Positions 1 through 5,510 of a DNA stretch of 8,212 nt are shown here, in pieces. The translations under genes were made by a program, and so were the position numbers. The notes below the pieces were generated by a model, which worked only from the letters and a program-made list of their open reading frames with translations, was not told where the DNA came from and made no database searches. This DNA is from Verrucomicrobiota bacterium. Its GTDB lineage: Bacteria > Verrucomicrobiota > Verrucomicrobiia > Chthoniobacterales > UBA10450. Within the stretch, counting starts at the first letter, position 1, and each line of letters opens with the position of its first letter. The DNA is taken from contig QHOF01000100.1 of assembly GCA_003219335.1 (NCBI GenBank), positions 1 to 8,212 on the forward strand, in the 5' to 3' direction.

Positions 1-244
1 GACGCCGCGAACGTGGCGTCTCGCCTTGGCCAGCAAGCAGGCGGTCATCGGGGACTTGACCTGCGGTTTTACATCGGCATTGCCCCACGGAAAATCGCGT
101 CACTGGGCTCACGCAATCTCGCGCCTTGCGCAGCGATTTGAGTGTTTCGGCCAGTCCAAATCCCAACGGGCTGACCACGCCTGCAGCCACAACGGCGACG
201 CGGGCACCGACTTTTTCTTGGTTCGGGCTGCTTGGTTTAGCCAT
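1..244 (-). CDS. Beta-ketoacyl-ACP synthase family protein, N-terminal 81 residues (cut by window edge)
   Basis: Reading leftward from the ATG at 244-242 gives 81 codons with no stop up to the window edge. After a short polar leader (MAKPSSPNQEKVGAR) comes a hydrophobic strand followed by GVVSPLGFG, then a helix (LAETLKSLRKARD), then PVTRFSV and AGQVPDD. This order is the N-terminal thiolase-fold half of FabF-type 3-ketoacyl-ACP synthases, which condense malonyl-ACP with an acyl chain in fatty-acid or polyketide-like synthesis. The catalytic Cys and two His lie beyond the edge, so activity cannot be judged. The usual V-T-G-x-G before the VxSPLG loop is replaced by VVAAG, which suggests a divergent member (accessory acyl or aryl-polyene type, or a chain-length factor) rather than housekeeping FabF; this is inference. 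No Shine-Dalgarno precedes the ATG. It diverges from the RRM gene across a 183-base intergenic region. Confidence 0.82.
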   Translation of the reverse strand, partial: MAKPSSPNQEKVGARVAVVAAGVVSPLGFGLAETLKSLRKARDCVSPVTRFSVGQCRCKTAGQVPDDRLLAGQGETPRSRR

Positions 245-344
245 GGTTGGAAGGGAAAAAATTGTCCCGCGATTTCTATTGCTTTCTTAGGGGAAGCATT
301 TTACAAGTGAGCCCAAACGAAAACGAAGCTTGGAAGTTGGTGGA

Positions 345-428
345 TTGTCAGTTGAGTTTATTCAGTGACGATTTGAAATCCGATAAGCGGGAACAGTGAC
401 CTGGCAACGTTTTCCAGAATAAACTCAA
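345..428 (+). promoter_or_regulatory. Inverted repeat in the leader of the RRM gene, right arm touching the start codon
   Basis: TTGAGTTTATTC at 352-363 is perfectly complementary to GAATAAACTCAA at 417-428, with 53 bases between. The last A of the right arm is the A of the RRM start codon, and G351 can wobble-pair with T429. A direct repeat CAGTGAC lies inside (363-369 and 394-400). If transcription starts upstream, for example from a weak TTGCTT-17-TACAAG candidate at 279-307, the mRNA would fold and bury the start. A possible -35 TTGTCA at 345-350 would instead put the left arm in the promoter and make the repeat a protein-binding site. The two readings cannot be separated from sequence alone. 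Confidence 0.5.
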
Positions 429-763
429 TGGGAACTAAATTATACGTAGGAAATCTTCCCTTCAACACTACCGAGAACGAACTGCAGGAGCTTTTTGCAC
501 AGGCTGGAACTGTGCAGGAAGTCACTCTCATGCAGGACAGATTCACCGGCAAGTCGCGTGGCTTTGCTTTCATCACCATGGGCTCGGACGAGGACGCTCA
601 AAACGCCATTTCGAAACTCAATGGCCAGTCCATCGAAGGCCGTCCATTAACGGTGAATGAAGCGCGCCCGCGAGAACAGCGGCCGCCCGGCGGCGGCGGA
701 CGCGGCTACGGTGGCGGCGGATACGGTGGTCGCCGGGAAGGTGGCCAGCGAAGAGGCTACTAA
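428..763 (+). CDS. RRM-domain RNA-binding protein with Gly-rich tail
   Basis: This 111-residue protein is one RNA recognition motif plus a tail. RNP2 is LYVGNL (residues 5-10) and RNP1 is KSRGFAFI (42-49), with the two RNA-stacking aromatics of RNP1 (F46, F48) and Y6 of RNP2 present. The RRM spans about residues 3-80; the tail (86-111) is rich in Gly, Arg and Tyr (GGGGRGYGGGGYGG then RR repeats), like RGG/RGY tails that add unspecific RNA contacts. Proteins of this architecture in cyanobacteria and other bacteria bind single-stranded RNA and are often cold-induced; a role as RNA chaperone or mRNA-stability factor is inferred from the family. ATG at 428 is chosen because the RRM begins immediately after it. 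There is no Shine-Dalgarno; instead a 12-bp inverted repeat reaches the start codon, so autoregulation or temperature control is plausible. It converges with the tRNA-Tyr gene 32 bases downstream. Confidence 0.93.
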   Translation: MGTKLYVGNLPFNTTENELQELFAQAGTVQEVTLMQDRFTGKSRGFAFITMGSDEDAQNAISKLNGQSIEGRPLTVNEARPREQRPPGGGGRGYGGGGYGGRREGGQRRGY

Positions 764-795
764 CAATTTCGCAAATAAGGGTTCGAGAGGGCAAA

Positions 796-879
796 TGGGC
801 AGGGCTGGATTCGAACCAGCGAAGGCGTAAAGCCAGCAGATTTACAGTCTGCCCCGTTTGGCCACTTCGGTACCTGCCC
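796..879 (-). tRNA. tRNA-Tyr (anticodon GUA)
   Basis: On the minus strand the acceptor arms GGGCAGG (879-873) and CCTGCCC (803-797) pair over 7 bp, followed by discriminator A at 796. The anticodon stem GCAGA/TCTGC encloses CTGTAAA, giving anticodon GTA (845-843), which reads tyrosine codons. The T arm GCTGG-TTCGAAT-CCAGC is perfect. A long variable arm (TGGCTTTACGCCTTCGC) is present, as expected for bacterial class II tRNA-Tyr. The 3' CCA is not encoded and would be added by the nucleotidyltransferase. No terminator hairpin with a T run follows; the gene is convergent with the RRM gene. Confidence 0.97.
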
Positions 880-896
880 TTAATTAGCGAGCGATT

Positions 897-925
897 GATA
901 TAGGCTTGCGCTGCGCGGGTTGCAA
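897..925 (-). promoter_or_regulatory. Sigma-70-type promoter of tRNA-Tyr
   Basis: On the minus strand TTGCAA (925-920, 4 of 6 to TTGACA) is separated by exactly 17 bases from TATATC (902-897, 5 of 6 to TATAAT). The mature tRNA 5' end lies 17 bases further on, leaving room for a start site and a short 5' leader for RNase P. The GC-rich spacer is ordinary. It also shows that the tRNA has its own promoter and is not dependent on read-through from the aminotransferase gene that ends at 956. Confidence 0.65.
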
Positions 926-955
926 GTAACGCTGGCCTAACGTCGGCTAGGCGAA

Positions 956-2164
956 TCACTTTCCGCGATTGGGCGTCACCTTAAAGAACTCGCCAATCGC
1001 ATTGACCACATATCGCTGCGCCTCGCGCGAAATCTCGGGATAAATTGGTAATGCCAGCGTCTCGCGCGCCGCGCGTTCGGTCTCCGGAAAATCCTCTTTC
1101 TTATAGCCGAGATAGGCAAAACATTTTTGCTCGTGGAGTCCGAGCGGATAGTAGATCGCCGTCTCGATCTCTCGTTTGGCCAGATGTTCGCGCAAGGCAT
1201 CGCGCATCGGCGCGCGGATGACGTATTGATGATAAACGTGATGATTCGTTAGGCCGCGGTCGCGATAGGGCTCACAGGGTAGAGCGATTTTTTTCGTCAA
1301 GCCCGCGCGGGTAAATTCTGCGCGATAAAAATCCGCAGCGGCGCGACGCTCCGCCGCCCACTTTTCCAGGTGTGGAAGCTTAATGGCGAGAATCGCAGCC
1401 TGAATTTCGTCCAGGCGAAAATTGCCTCCAATGACATGATGAAAATAGCGCGGTCCCATTCCATGTTCTCTAAAAGTCCGCAATTTTCTCGCGAGCTCTT
1501 CATCCCGGCAGACGATCATCCCCGCGTCCCCCGCAGCGCCGAGATTCTTCGAAGGATAAAAGCTAAAGAAACCAACTTCGCCCATCGTTCCTGCTTTAGC
1601 GGTCCTTTCTCCACACCGAAACTCCGCGCCAATCGCCTGGGCCGCGTCTTCGATCACCTCGAGCTGGTAGCGTTCCGAAATTTCATGGAGCGCGTCCATC
1701 TGGCAGCATAAGCCGAACAAATGAACCGGAACGATGGCGCGGACTTTCTCTCCGCGTTTTGTTTCCAATTGGCCACTCGAACCGAGCTGACAATTCTTCT
1801 CGACGCACTCGTGAATCGCGGAGGGGCGGATGTTGTATGTCTCTCGATCGATGTCTGCAAAAATCGGTTTCGCGCCAACGCGCGCGATGCATCCGGCGGT
1901 GGCAAAAAATGTGTAAGGCGTCGTGATTACGGCGTCGCCCCGCCCGATTCCGAGCGCCATCAAAATGCCCAGCAAAGCGTCTGTTCCAGATGAGACACCG
2001 ACGGCATGCGGTGAATTGCAATAAGCACAGAGCGCCTTCTCGAACGCCTCCACTCTTGGCCCGAGAATGAAACGGCGGCTCACCAGGACCTCGTCAATCG
2101 CCTCGCGAATTGGATCAGCCAAGGCACGGTATTGTTCGCCAAGATCAAGCAGCGGCACGCGCAT
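956..2164 (-). CDS. DegT/DnrJ/EryC1/StrS family PLP-dependent aminotransferase
   Basis: The product is 402 residues from ATG 2164, a typical length for the sugar aminotransferase family. N-terminal VPLLDLGEQYRAL is the family's usual opening and sets the start; an upstream in-frame ATG at 2191 and a start at 2245 would add atypical sequence. The PLP site is complete: SGTDAL (59-64) for phosphate binding, EDAAQAIGA (172-180) with the Asp that contacts the pyridine nitrogen, SFYPSKNLG with Schiff-base Lys206, and GGNFRLDEIQAAI (246-258). YYPLGLHEQ (338-346) is the conserved C-terminal substrate loop. Such enzymes transfer an amino group, usually from glutamate, to a keto-sugar nucleotide for cell-surface glycans or O-antigen. 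The actual substrate cannot be read from the sequence and no other sugar genes are adjacent. A small extra loop lies near residues 123-140. No Shine-Dalgarno is seen. The neighbouring small membrane protein gene is divergent. Confidence 0.95.
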   Translation of the reverse strand: MRVPLLDLGEQYRALADPIREAIDEVLVSRRFILGPRVEAFEKALCAYCNSPHAVGVSSGTDALLGILMALGIGRGDAVITTPYTFFATAGCIARVGAKPIFADIDRETYNIRPSAIHECVEKNCQLGSSGQLETKRGEKVRAIVPVHLFGLCCQMDALHEISERYQLEVIEDAAQAIGAEFRCGERTAKAGTMGEVGFFSFYPSKNLGAAGDAGMIVCRDEELARKLRTFREHGMGPRYFHHVIGGNFRLDEIQAAILAIKLPHLEKWAAERRAAADFYRAEFTRAGLTKKIALPCEPYRDRGLTNHHVYHQYVIRAPMRDALREHLAKREIETAIYYPLGLHEQKCFAYLGYKKEDFPETERAARETLALPIYPEISREAQRYVVNAIGEFFKVTPNRGK

Positions 2165-2260
2165 GGCCAGATAGCTTGGCAGCTTCGGCATCCTGTTCAA
2201 GGTGTTGTCGCAGCCGGCGTCTCCGGTTGATCGCACTGTTCGCACGCGCTAGCTGTCTGC

Positions 2261-2443
2261 ATGGCGATTCTGCGCGGGCTTTTCTGGTTCGTCCTTTTCA
2301 TCGTTTTGACTTTTTGCTTCGTCGTGCTGTTCGAGTACGGACTGGCCGATTTCGCGAACGGCGCTCGGAAGGAGTATGCCCGCGTGAAGTTCTTCCTCGA
2401 AAAGCAAACGGAAAAAATCGTGAAACCTAAAAAGAACCGCTGA
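2261..2443 (+). CDS. Small single-span membrane protein of unknown function
   Basis: This 60-residue ORF reads as one strongly hydrophobic helix (about residues 4-27: RGLFWFVLFIVLTFCFVVLF) followed by a charged tail ending VKPKKNR. The tail is basic and helical, so the likely topology is a membrane anchor with a cytoplasmic charged domain. The organised TM-plus-tail pattern, and its fit between the divergent aminotransferase start (2164) and the aquaporin (2527), favour a real gene over the overlapping ORFs in other frames, whose compositions are Arg/Ser-rich shadows. No Shine-Dalgarno is visible before ATG 2261. I do not recognise a named family. It lies 83 bases upstream of the aquaporin on the same strand and could share a transcript with it. 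Confidence 0.6.
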   Translation: MAILRGLFWFVLFIVLTFCFVVLFEYGLADFANGARKEYARVKFFLEKQTEKIVKPKKNR

Positions 2444-2526
2444 CCAGCGGTCTCGGGCGCAGGCACCGATTCAGGAAGATCGACATCTTAGTTGCCAGGG
2501 CGCATCGAATTTGATTGGATCGAAGC

Positions 2527-3198
2527 ATGACCAAGCTTCGTCCTCTGCTCGCGGAATTCATCGGAACATTCGCGCTGATCTTTGTCGGCATCGGCGCGAT
2601 CAAGACTGCTGGCAACAATGTGCTTGCCGTGGCGCTTGCCCACGGTCTCACCATCGCGGCCTTTGTTTCCGCGACGATGCACATTTCTGGTGGTCAGTTA
2701 AATCCGGCGGTCACCTTTGGCCTGGTTTGCGGCGGGCACATGAAATGGCGAAACGCATTTTCATTTTGGATTGCGCAATGCCTCGGCGGAATCGCAGCTG
2801 CTTTGATTTGTCTCGGTTTATTCGGTCGGAACGTAGTAGTGAGTGGAACTCCCCAGTTGGCCATCAACCTGACGGCCTGGCAGGGAATTTTGGTCGAAGG
2901 CATTCTCACGTTCTTTCTCGTGTTCGTGGTTCATGGCACAGCGGTGGATGAACGCGGGCCGCGGCGCGTCGCTGGCCTCGTAATCGGATCGACCATCACG
3001 CTCGACATCTTGTTCGGCGGAACGCTTACGGGCGCCGCGATGAATCCCGCGCGGGTGTTTGGCCCGGCCGTTGCCGCAAATTTCTGGCATGATCATTACG
3101 TCTATTGGATTGGACCGTTACTGGGTGGAGCGCTGGGCGGTTTAGTCTATCGCCTGTTGATCGAGCGCAAACCGGCGCCGGCGCCTCTGGAAGCCTGA
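2527..3198 (+). CDS. Aquaporin / MIP-family channel with TIP-like selectivity filter
   Basis: The 223-residue product has the six-helix, two-half-helix MIP layout and normal family length. The first NPA motif is in HISGGQLNPAVT (NPA at 59-61) and the second in GAAMNPARVFGPA (NPA at 173-175). It ends in a basic cytoplasmic tail (LLIERKPAPAP). Aligned by eye to E. coli AqpZ, the aromatic/arginine positions are His (in LAHGLT), Ile (in TLDILF), Ala (in TGAAM) and Arg (after the second NPA), instead of F-H-T-R. This H-I-A-R set matches plant tonoplast intrinsic proteins, which pass water and in some cases ammonia or urea. Substrate is therefore inferred as water plus possibly small neutral solutes. 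ATG 2527 is preferred; an in-frame TTG at 2515 would add only four polar residues. The gene converges with imuB, and REP-like hairpins follow its stop. Confidence 0.95.
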   Translation: MTKLRPLLAEFIGTFALIFVGIGAIKTAGNNVLAVALAHGLTIAAFVSATMHISGGQLNPAVTFGLVCGGHMKWRNAFSFWIAQCLGGIAAALICLGLFGRNVVVSGTPQLAINLTAWQGILVEGILTFFLVFVVHGTAVDERGPRRVAGLVIGSTITLDILFGGTLTGAAMNPARVFGPAVAANFWHDHYVYWIGPLLGGALGGLVYRLLIERKPAPAPLEA

Positions 3199-3201
3199 AC
3201 C

Positions 3202-3243
3202 CCGACAGGCAAGATGCTTGTCGGCCCCACAGCCAAGATGGCT
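3202..3243. repeat. REP-like pair of hairpins with shared CAAGATG core
   Basis: Hairpin 1 (3202-3224): CCGACA-GGCA, loop AGA, TGCT-TGTCGG, a 10-bp stem with one G-U pair. Hairpin 2 (3231-3243): AGCC, loop AAGAT, GGCT. Both share the core CAAGATG at the turn, so they look like two units of one dispersed palindromic repeat rather than a classical terminator; no T run follows on either strand. The pair fills most of the 62 bases between the aquaporin stop and the imuB stop. It may act as a bidirectional terminator or mRNA stabiliser, and it marks the point where imuB is truncated. Confidence 0.6.
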
Positions 3244-3260
3244 ATGCTACGTTTGGAATT

Positions 3261-3788
3261 CTATGTTCCGGCCATCGCGAGCGCTTCGATCGGCAAAGGC
3301 GCGAGAAATTCTTTTGCGTTCTCAATTTGCAAAATTGGACGCGCCAGATGCGCTGCCAAGAAACTTGCATCGGGGACTGAAGCAATGCCGGCTTGCGCGC
3401 GGATTTCGCATTGAGCCAATTGTTCGATAACTCGCGCAACTTTCGCACTCAAATTGCGGAAGTCTCTAAATTGAATCGTGCAAACACCGGGCGCAGTATT
3501 TTCCACAAACGGGCTGAGGGCAAACGCGTGGTGAAGCAAAAGTTCCTGGACCGATTTTTCCTGTGCGCACGCCCGGACTTTAATCACTACCTGCAAAGAT
3601 CGCGCCAGAGCCTGACTCGGCGTCATTCCTTTTCGAATGCCAGCCTTTTCCGCGGCCTCGTTCAGTTGAATGATGACCGGTTTCCTGTCCTGTTCTTCGA
3701 TCAATGCTATCGGTTTTGCGCGCAGTTCCGGCTGATGCCGGGTCGCGGCCTGCAGATAAAAATTTGGCAAATAAATCGTGACAAACAT
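3261..3788 (-). pseudogene. imuB: imuB, truncated: N-terminal third of the Y-family polymerase-like mutasome protein
   Basis: The 175-residue product begins MFVTIYLPNFYLQA, the ImuB form of the DinB palm. In catalytic Y-family polymerases this strand carries Asp-x-Asp; here those places are Tyr and Pro, as expected of catalytically inert ImuB. GIRKGMTPSQALAR (51-64), LSPFVENTAPGVCTIQF (91-107) and the terminal FLAPLPIEAL (161-170) also match the family. Full ImuB proteins are roughly 400-550 residues, with fingers, little-finger and C-terminal clamp/ImuA-binding parts. All of that is missing: a TAG follows within six codons of PLPIEAL and the next 62 bases are non-coding hairpins. ATG 3788 overlaps the imuA stop by one base (TAATG) and has the GGAG Shine-Dalgarno (3799-3796) seven bases upstream. 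I call it a pseudogene, since without clamp-binding and little-finger regions a working mutasome is unlikely. A retained short protein cannot be excluded. Confidence 0.8.
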
Positions 3789-4504
3789 TAATGGACTCCG
3801 AGGTAGGAACGGCGCGCTGTAGTCGCCGCGGCGGCACATCGCAGCGCGATCTCCTTACCAACATCGCCGCTGAGATGCGATCGCTTCACAACCATTCGCA
3901 GTTGTGAAAGCGCATCCTCATTTTCCAAAGTTTCGAGACTCCAACAATTTTGTAGAACAAGTTTCAGTTGTGCGCTGGCGACCATTTCATATTGGGTAAT
4001 GACCAGACAGGCCACGGGCGCTAGTTCGACCAACCGTTGCAAACGATACCAGCTCGTTTGCGGAATTTTGCGCAATTCTTCCGGGGCGTTCAGCACCAGA
4101 TCAACAATCACCAGGGGAAAATTGCCATCGCGCAAGAGCAGATCAGTCGCTTTGATTGCCTCGAAGGCCTTGCTGCAACGCACCCAAAGCAACTGCCGCA
4201 ATAAAGCATTATCTAATCCGCAGGGATCGAACGAATCCCGCCCATCAATCAGCGCCAGAAAATAATGATCGCGATATGCGGCATGAAGGAGAGCGCGAAT
4301 GAGCGACGCGCTGCCTGCGCTTGTTCGCGGGCTGATCAATTCCGTGATCGCGCCTCCCGGCAAGCCGCCGCCAATGAGTTCATCAAGAAAAGGTAAGCTA
4401 ATAACTAAACGCGTTGCCGATATGGCAGGAGGATGGGGAAAACGCTCCGCGAGCAGTTTCCGGAGATCGATAATCCTGTCGCTTGCAGCCATGGAGATAA
4501 ACAT
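3788..4504 (-). CDS. imuA: ImuA, RecA-like accessory protein of the SOS mutasome
   Basis: The product is 238 residues, normal for ImuA. It opens with a helix (IIDLRKLLAERFP), then LPFLDELIGGGLPGGAITELI (38-57), the RecA/SulA-like entry also found in ImuA. The place of the Walker A loop reads SPRTSAGSASL (58-68); the Lys of GKT/S is Ser, so ATP binding is probably lost, which agrees with known ImuA proteins. LALIDGRDSFDP (83-94) and LVIVDL (131-136) correspond to the following beta strands and a Walker B-like Asp. In other bacteria ImuA works with ImuB and DnaE2 in error-prone translesion synthesis after DNA damage. ATG 4504 is taken, but ATG 4492 (MAASDRII) is nearly as good and gives a more usual leader, since the TATAAT at 4521-4516 would place the transcript start within a few bases of 4504. 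A LexA box overlaps this promoter. The stop overlaps the imuB start. Confidence 0.88.
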   Translation of the reverse strand: MFISMAASDRIIDLRKLLAERFPHPPAISATRLVISLPFLDELIGGGLPGGAITELISPRTSAGSASLIRALLHAAYRDHYFLALIDGRDSFDPCGLDNALLRQLLWVRCSKAFEAIKATDLLLRDGNFPLVIVDLVLNAPEELRKIPQTSWYRLQRLVELAPVACLVITQYEMVASAQLKLVLQNCWSLETLENEDALSQLRMVVKRSHLSGDVGKEIALRCAAAATTARRSYLGVH

Positions 4505-4515
4505 GGCGCTTCTTT

Positions 4516-4535
4516 ATTATATGTTCAAGCGAACA
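4516..4535 (-). promoter_or_regulatory. LexA box plus -10 element of the imuA promoter
   Basis: TGTTCAAGCGAACA at 4522-4535 is a perfect TGTTC-N4-GAACA palindrome (arms 4522-4526 and 4531-4535). Directly next to it on the minus strand is a consensus TATAAT (4521-4516). A repressor on the palindrome would cover the -35/-10 spacer and block polymerase. A -35 is not convincing (TAGAGC at an 18-base spacing is poor). The palindrome form matches the LexA motif I recall for Verrucomicrobiota, and a second copy precedes lexA. The promoter is 12 bases from ATG 4504 and 24 from ATG 4492. Confidence 0.8.
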
Positions 4536-4744
4536 GTTTGCTCTATCCCGCTCAAGCCGGACTTTTAAACAAAGCGGAATTCTTTTTCAGTAAACGTTTG
4601 GCCCGCGCCATCGCCTGTCAGCGAACGCATCGTCCGCTGAACCCCACCCGAGTGATTGACCTTCCCACTACGTTCCATCATCCGACGCCGATCATTTGCC
4701 TGCCGACGTCTCACTTCTCACTTTTCACATTTCACACTTCTATC
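4536..4744. other. Intergenic region between lexA and imuA
   Basis: No convincing gene lies here on either strand. It contains a hairpin at 4618-4640 (TCAGCG a ACG, loop CAT, CGT c CGCTGA; nine pairs, one mismatch), which has no T run but could help end the lexA transcript. Next to the lexA stop is a short 7-bp tandem repeat (4709-4736). Plus-strand ORFs across this stretch run antisense through lexA or imuA and are composition artefacts. Confidence 0.6.
4709..4736. repeat. Four 7-bp tandem units (TYTCACW)
   Basis: The units are TCTCACT, TCTCACT, TTTCACA, TTTCACA, followed by decayed copies. On the lexA strand this is a purine-rich GTGAGA/GTGAAA run beginning 8 bases after the lexA stop. The repeat is degenerate, so it is probably an old slippage product. 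Confidence 0.6.
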
Positions 4745-5362
4745 TCAGTGCTGTTTCCGCCGCTCTTGTTTGCGGATCAGCGACACCATCACGCCTTGAA
4801 TCTTGAGCTCGCGGGCCGGGACCAGATTGGGATAGTGCAGGTTTTCCGCTTTGAGATACGGCCGGCCGTGCTCGACCACGTATCGCTTCAATGTGGTTTC
4901 GCCGTCGATCAATGCCGCGACGATGTCGCCGTTGTGCACTTCTTTGGCGTCTTCCAAAATGACAACGTCACCGTCGAGAATGTGCGCCCCGATCATTGAG
5001 TCGCCCCGGACGCGTAGGGCGAATGTGCCGCGATTCTTTGCGACGTTGGCCGAGCGCACATCGAGCGAGACGTGGCCTTCGATGGTCTGCTCGGTCAAGG
5101 CCGACATTCCCGCCGGGATTTGCCCGTAGATCGGAATATCGGCGATCCGCACCTTCATGGCTGGCGTTATCAATGCCCGGGCTTTGCGCGCATGGCGATC
5201 GAGGAAACCTTTCCTCTCCAAGGCCGCGATGTACTGCATCACCGATGTCTGGCTGGCGAACCCGAAATGATTTTGGATCTCGCGGGTGCTCGGCGTGATC
5301 CCTTTCTCGCGTTGCTCGCGCTGAATAAAATCAAGCACGCTTTTCTGCCGCTCGGTTAGCAT
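4745..5362 (-). CDS. lexA: LexA repressor, SOS regulator
   Basis: The 205-residue protein has the standard LexA layout. An N-terminal winged helix-turn-helix (1-65: LTERQKSVLDFI, TPSTREIQNHFGF, SQTSVMQYIAALERKGFL) is followed by a linker and the S24 self-cleavage domain. The Ala84-Gly85 scissile bond lies in GQIPAGMSA; Ser122 (RGDSMIG) and Lys159 (TTLKRY) form the catalytic dyad. All residues needed for RecA-stimulated autocleavage are present. The recognition-helix region (about 37-48) differs from the E. coli sequence, consistent with a different operator. It should repress itself and imuA: a palindrome AGTTCAAATGAACA lies 34 bases upstream of its ATG, and a perfect version lies at imuA. 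ATG 5362 gives the canonical MLTERQ start; no Shine-Dalgarno is seen. Confidence 0.97.
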   Translation of the reverse strand: MLTERQKSVLDFIQREQREKGITPSTREIQNHFGFASQTSVMQYIAALERKGFLDRHARKARALITPAMKVRIADIPIYGQIPAGMSALTEQTIEGHVSLDVRSANVAKNRGTFALRVRGDSMIGAHILDGDVVILEDAKEVHNGDIVAALIDGETTLKRYVVEHGRPYLKAENLHYPNLVPARELKIQGVMVSLIRKQERRKQH

Positions 5363-5396
5363 GGCAGTATGATCGTTCGAAGCACCGAGCTGCGCA

Positions 5397-5410
5397 AGTT
5401 CAAATGAACA
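5397..5410 (-). promoter_or_regulatory. LexA box upstream of lexA (autoregulation)
   Basis: On the minus strand the site reads TGTTC-ATTT-GAACT: nine of ten arm bases match TGTTC-N4-GAACA, and GTTC/GAAC is intact. It lies 34 bases before the lexA ATG, where repression of the lexA promoter is expected. The promoter itself is not clear; TTGCGC at 5396-5391 and CATACT at 5370-5365 are a weak pair with a 20-base spacer. Confidence 0.72.
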
Positions 5411-5428
5411 TCTTCACGCGCCTGCATT

Positions 5429-5499
5429 GGTAGGGCGGGCAGTTCTTTGCGCGCCGCGAGGTCATGGTCCACGACGCGCACAAAGTGACGCGCCCTACC
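5429..5499. repeat. Imperfect palindrome with GGTAGGGCG/CGCCCTACC ends
   Basis: The ends GGTAGGGCG (5429-5437) and CGCCCTACC (5491-5499) are perfectly complementary over 9 bp. Inside, CTTTGCGCGCCGCG (5445-5458) matches the complement of CGACGCGCACAAAG (5471-5484) with a one-base gap and G-U pairs. The whole is a 71-base imperfect hairpin with a break near the outer third. It resembles a non-autonomous palindromic intergenic repeat rather than a terminator and carries no ORF. It lies just upstream of the lexA control region. Confidence 0.65.
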
Positions 5500-5510
5500 G
5501 CAGCAACGAG

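Noticed and set aside
26..310. Plus-strand 94-codon ORF at the left edge
   Set aside because: It is antisense to the clear ketoacyl synthase N-terminus and has no recognisable features.
618..959. Minus-strand 113-codon ORF
   Set aside because: It runs through the tRNA-Tyr gene and antisense to the Gly-rich tail of the RRM protein; composition is Arg/Ala-rich with no domain.
2165..2245. 27-residue N-terminal extension of the aminotransferase
   Set aside because: Family members start at VPLLDL; the extension is low in conserved features and has no better start signal.
2476..2489. Small hairpin AAGAT-CGAC-ATCTT between the small membrane protein and the aquaporin
   Set aside because: Five base pairs with no T run is too weak for a terminator, and it is expected by chance.
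4433..4999. Plus-strand 188-codon ORF
   Set aside because: It is antisense to the lexA C-terminus and the imuA start, and crosses the imuA promoter and LexA box.
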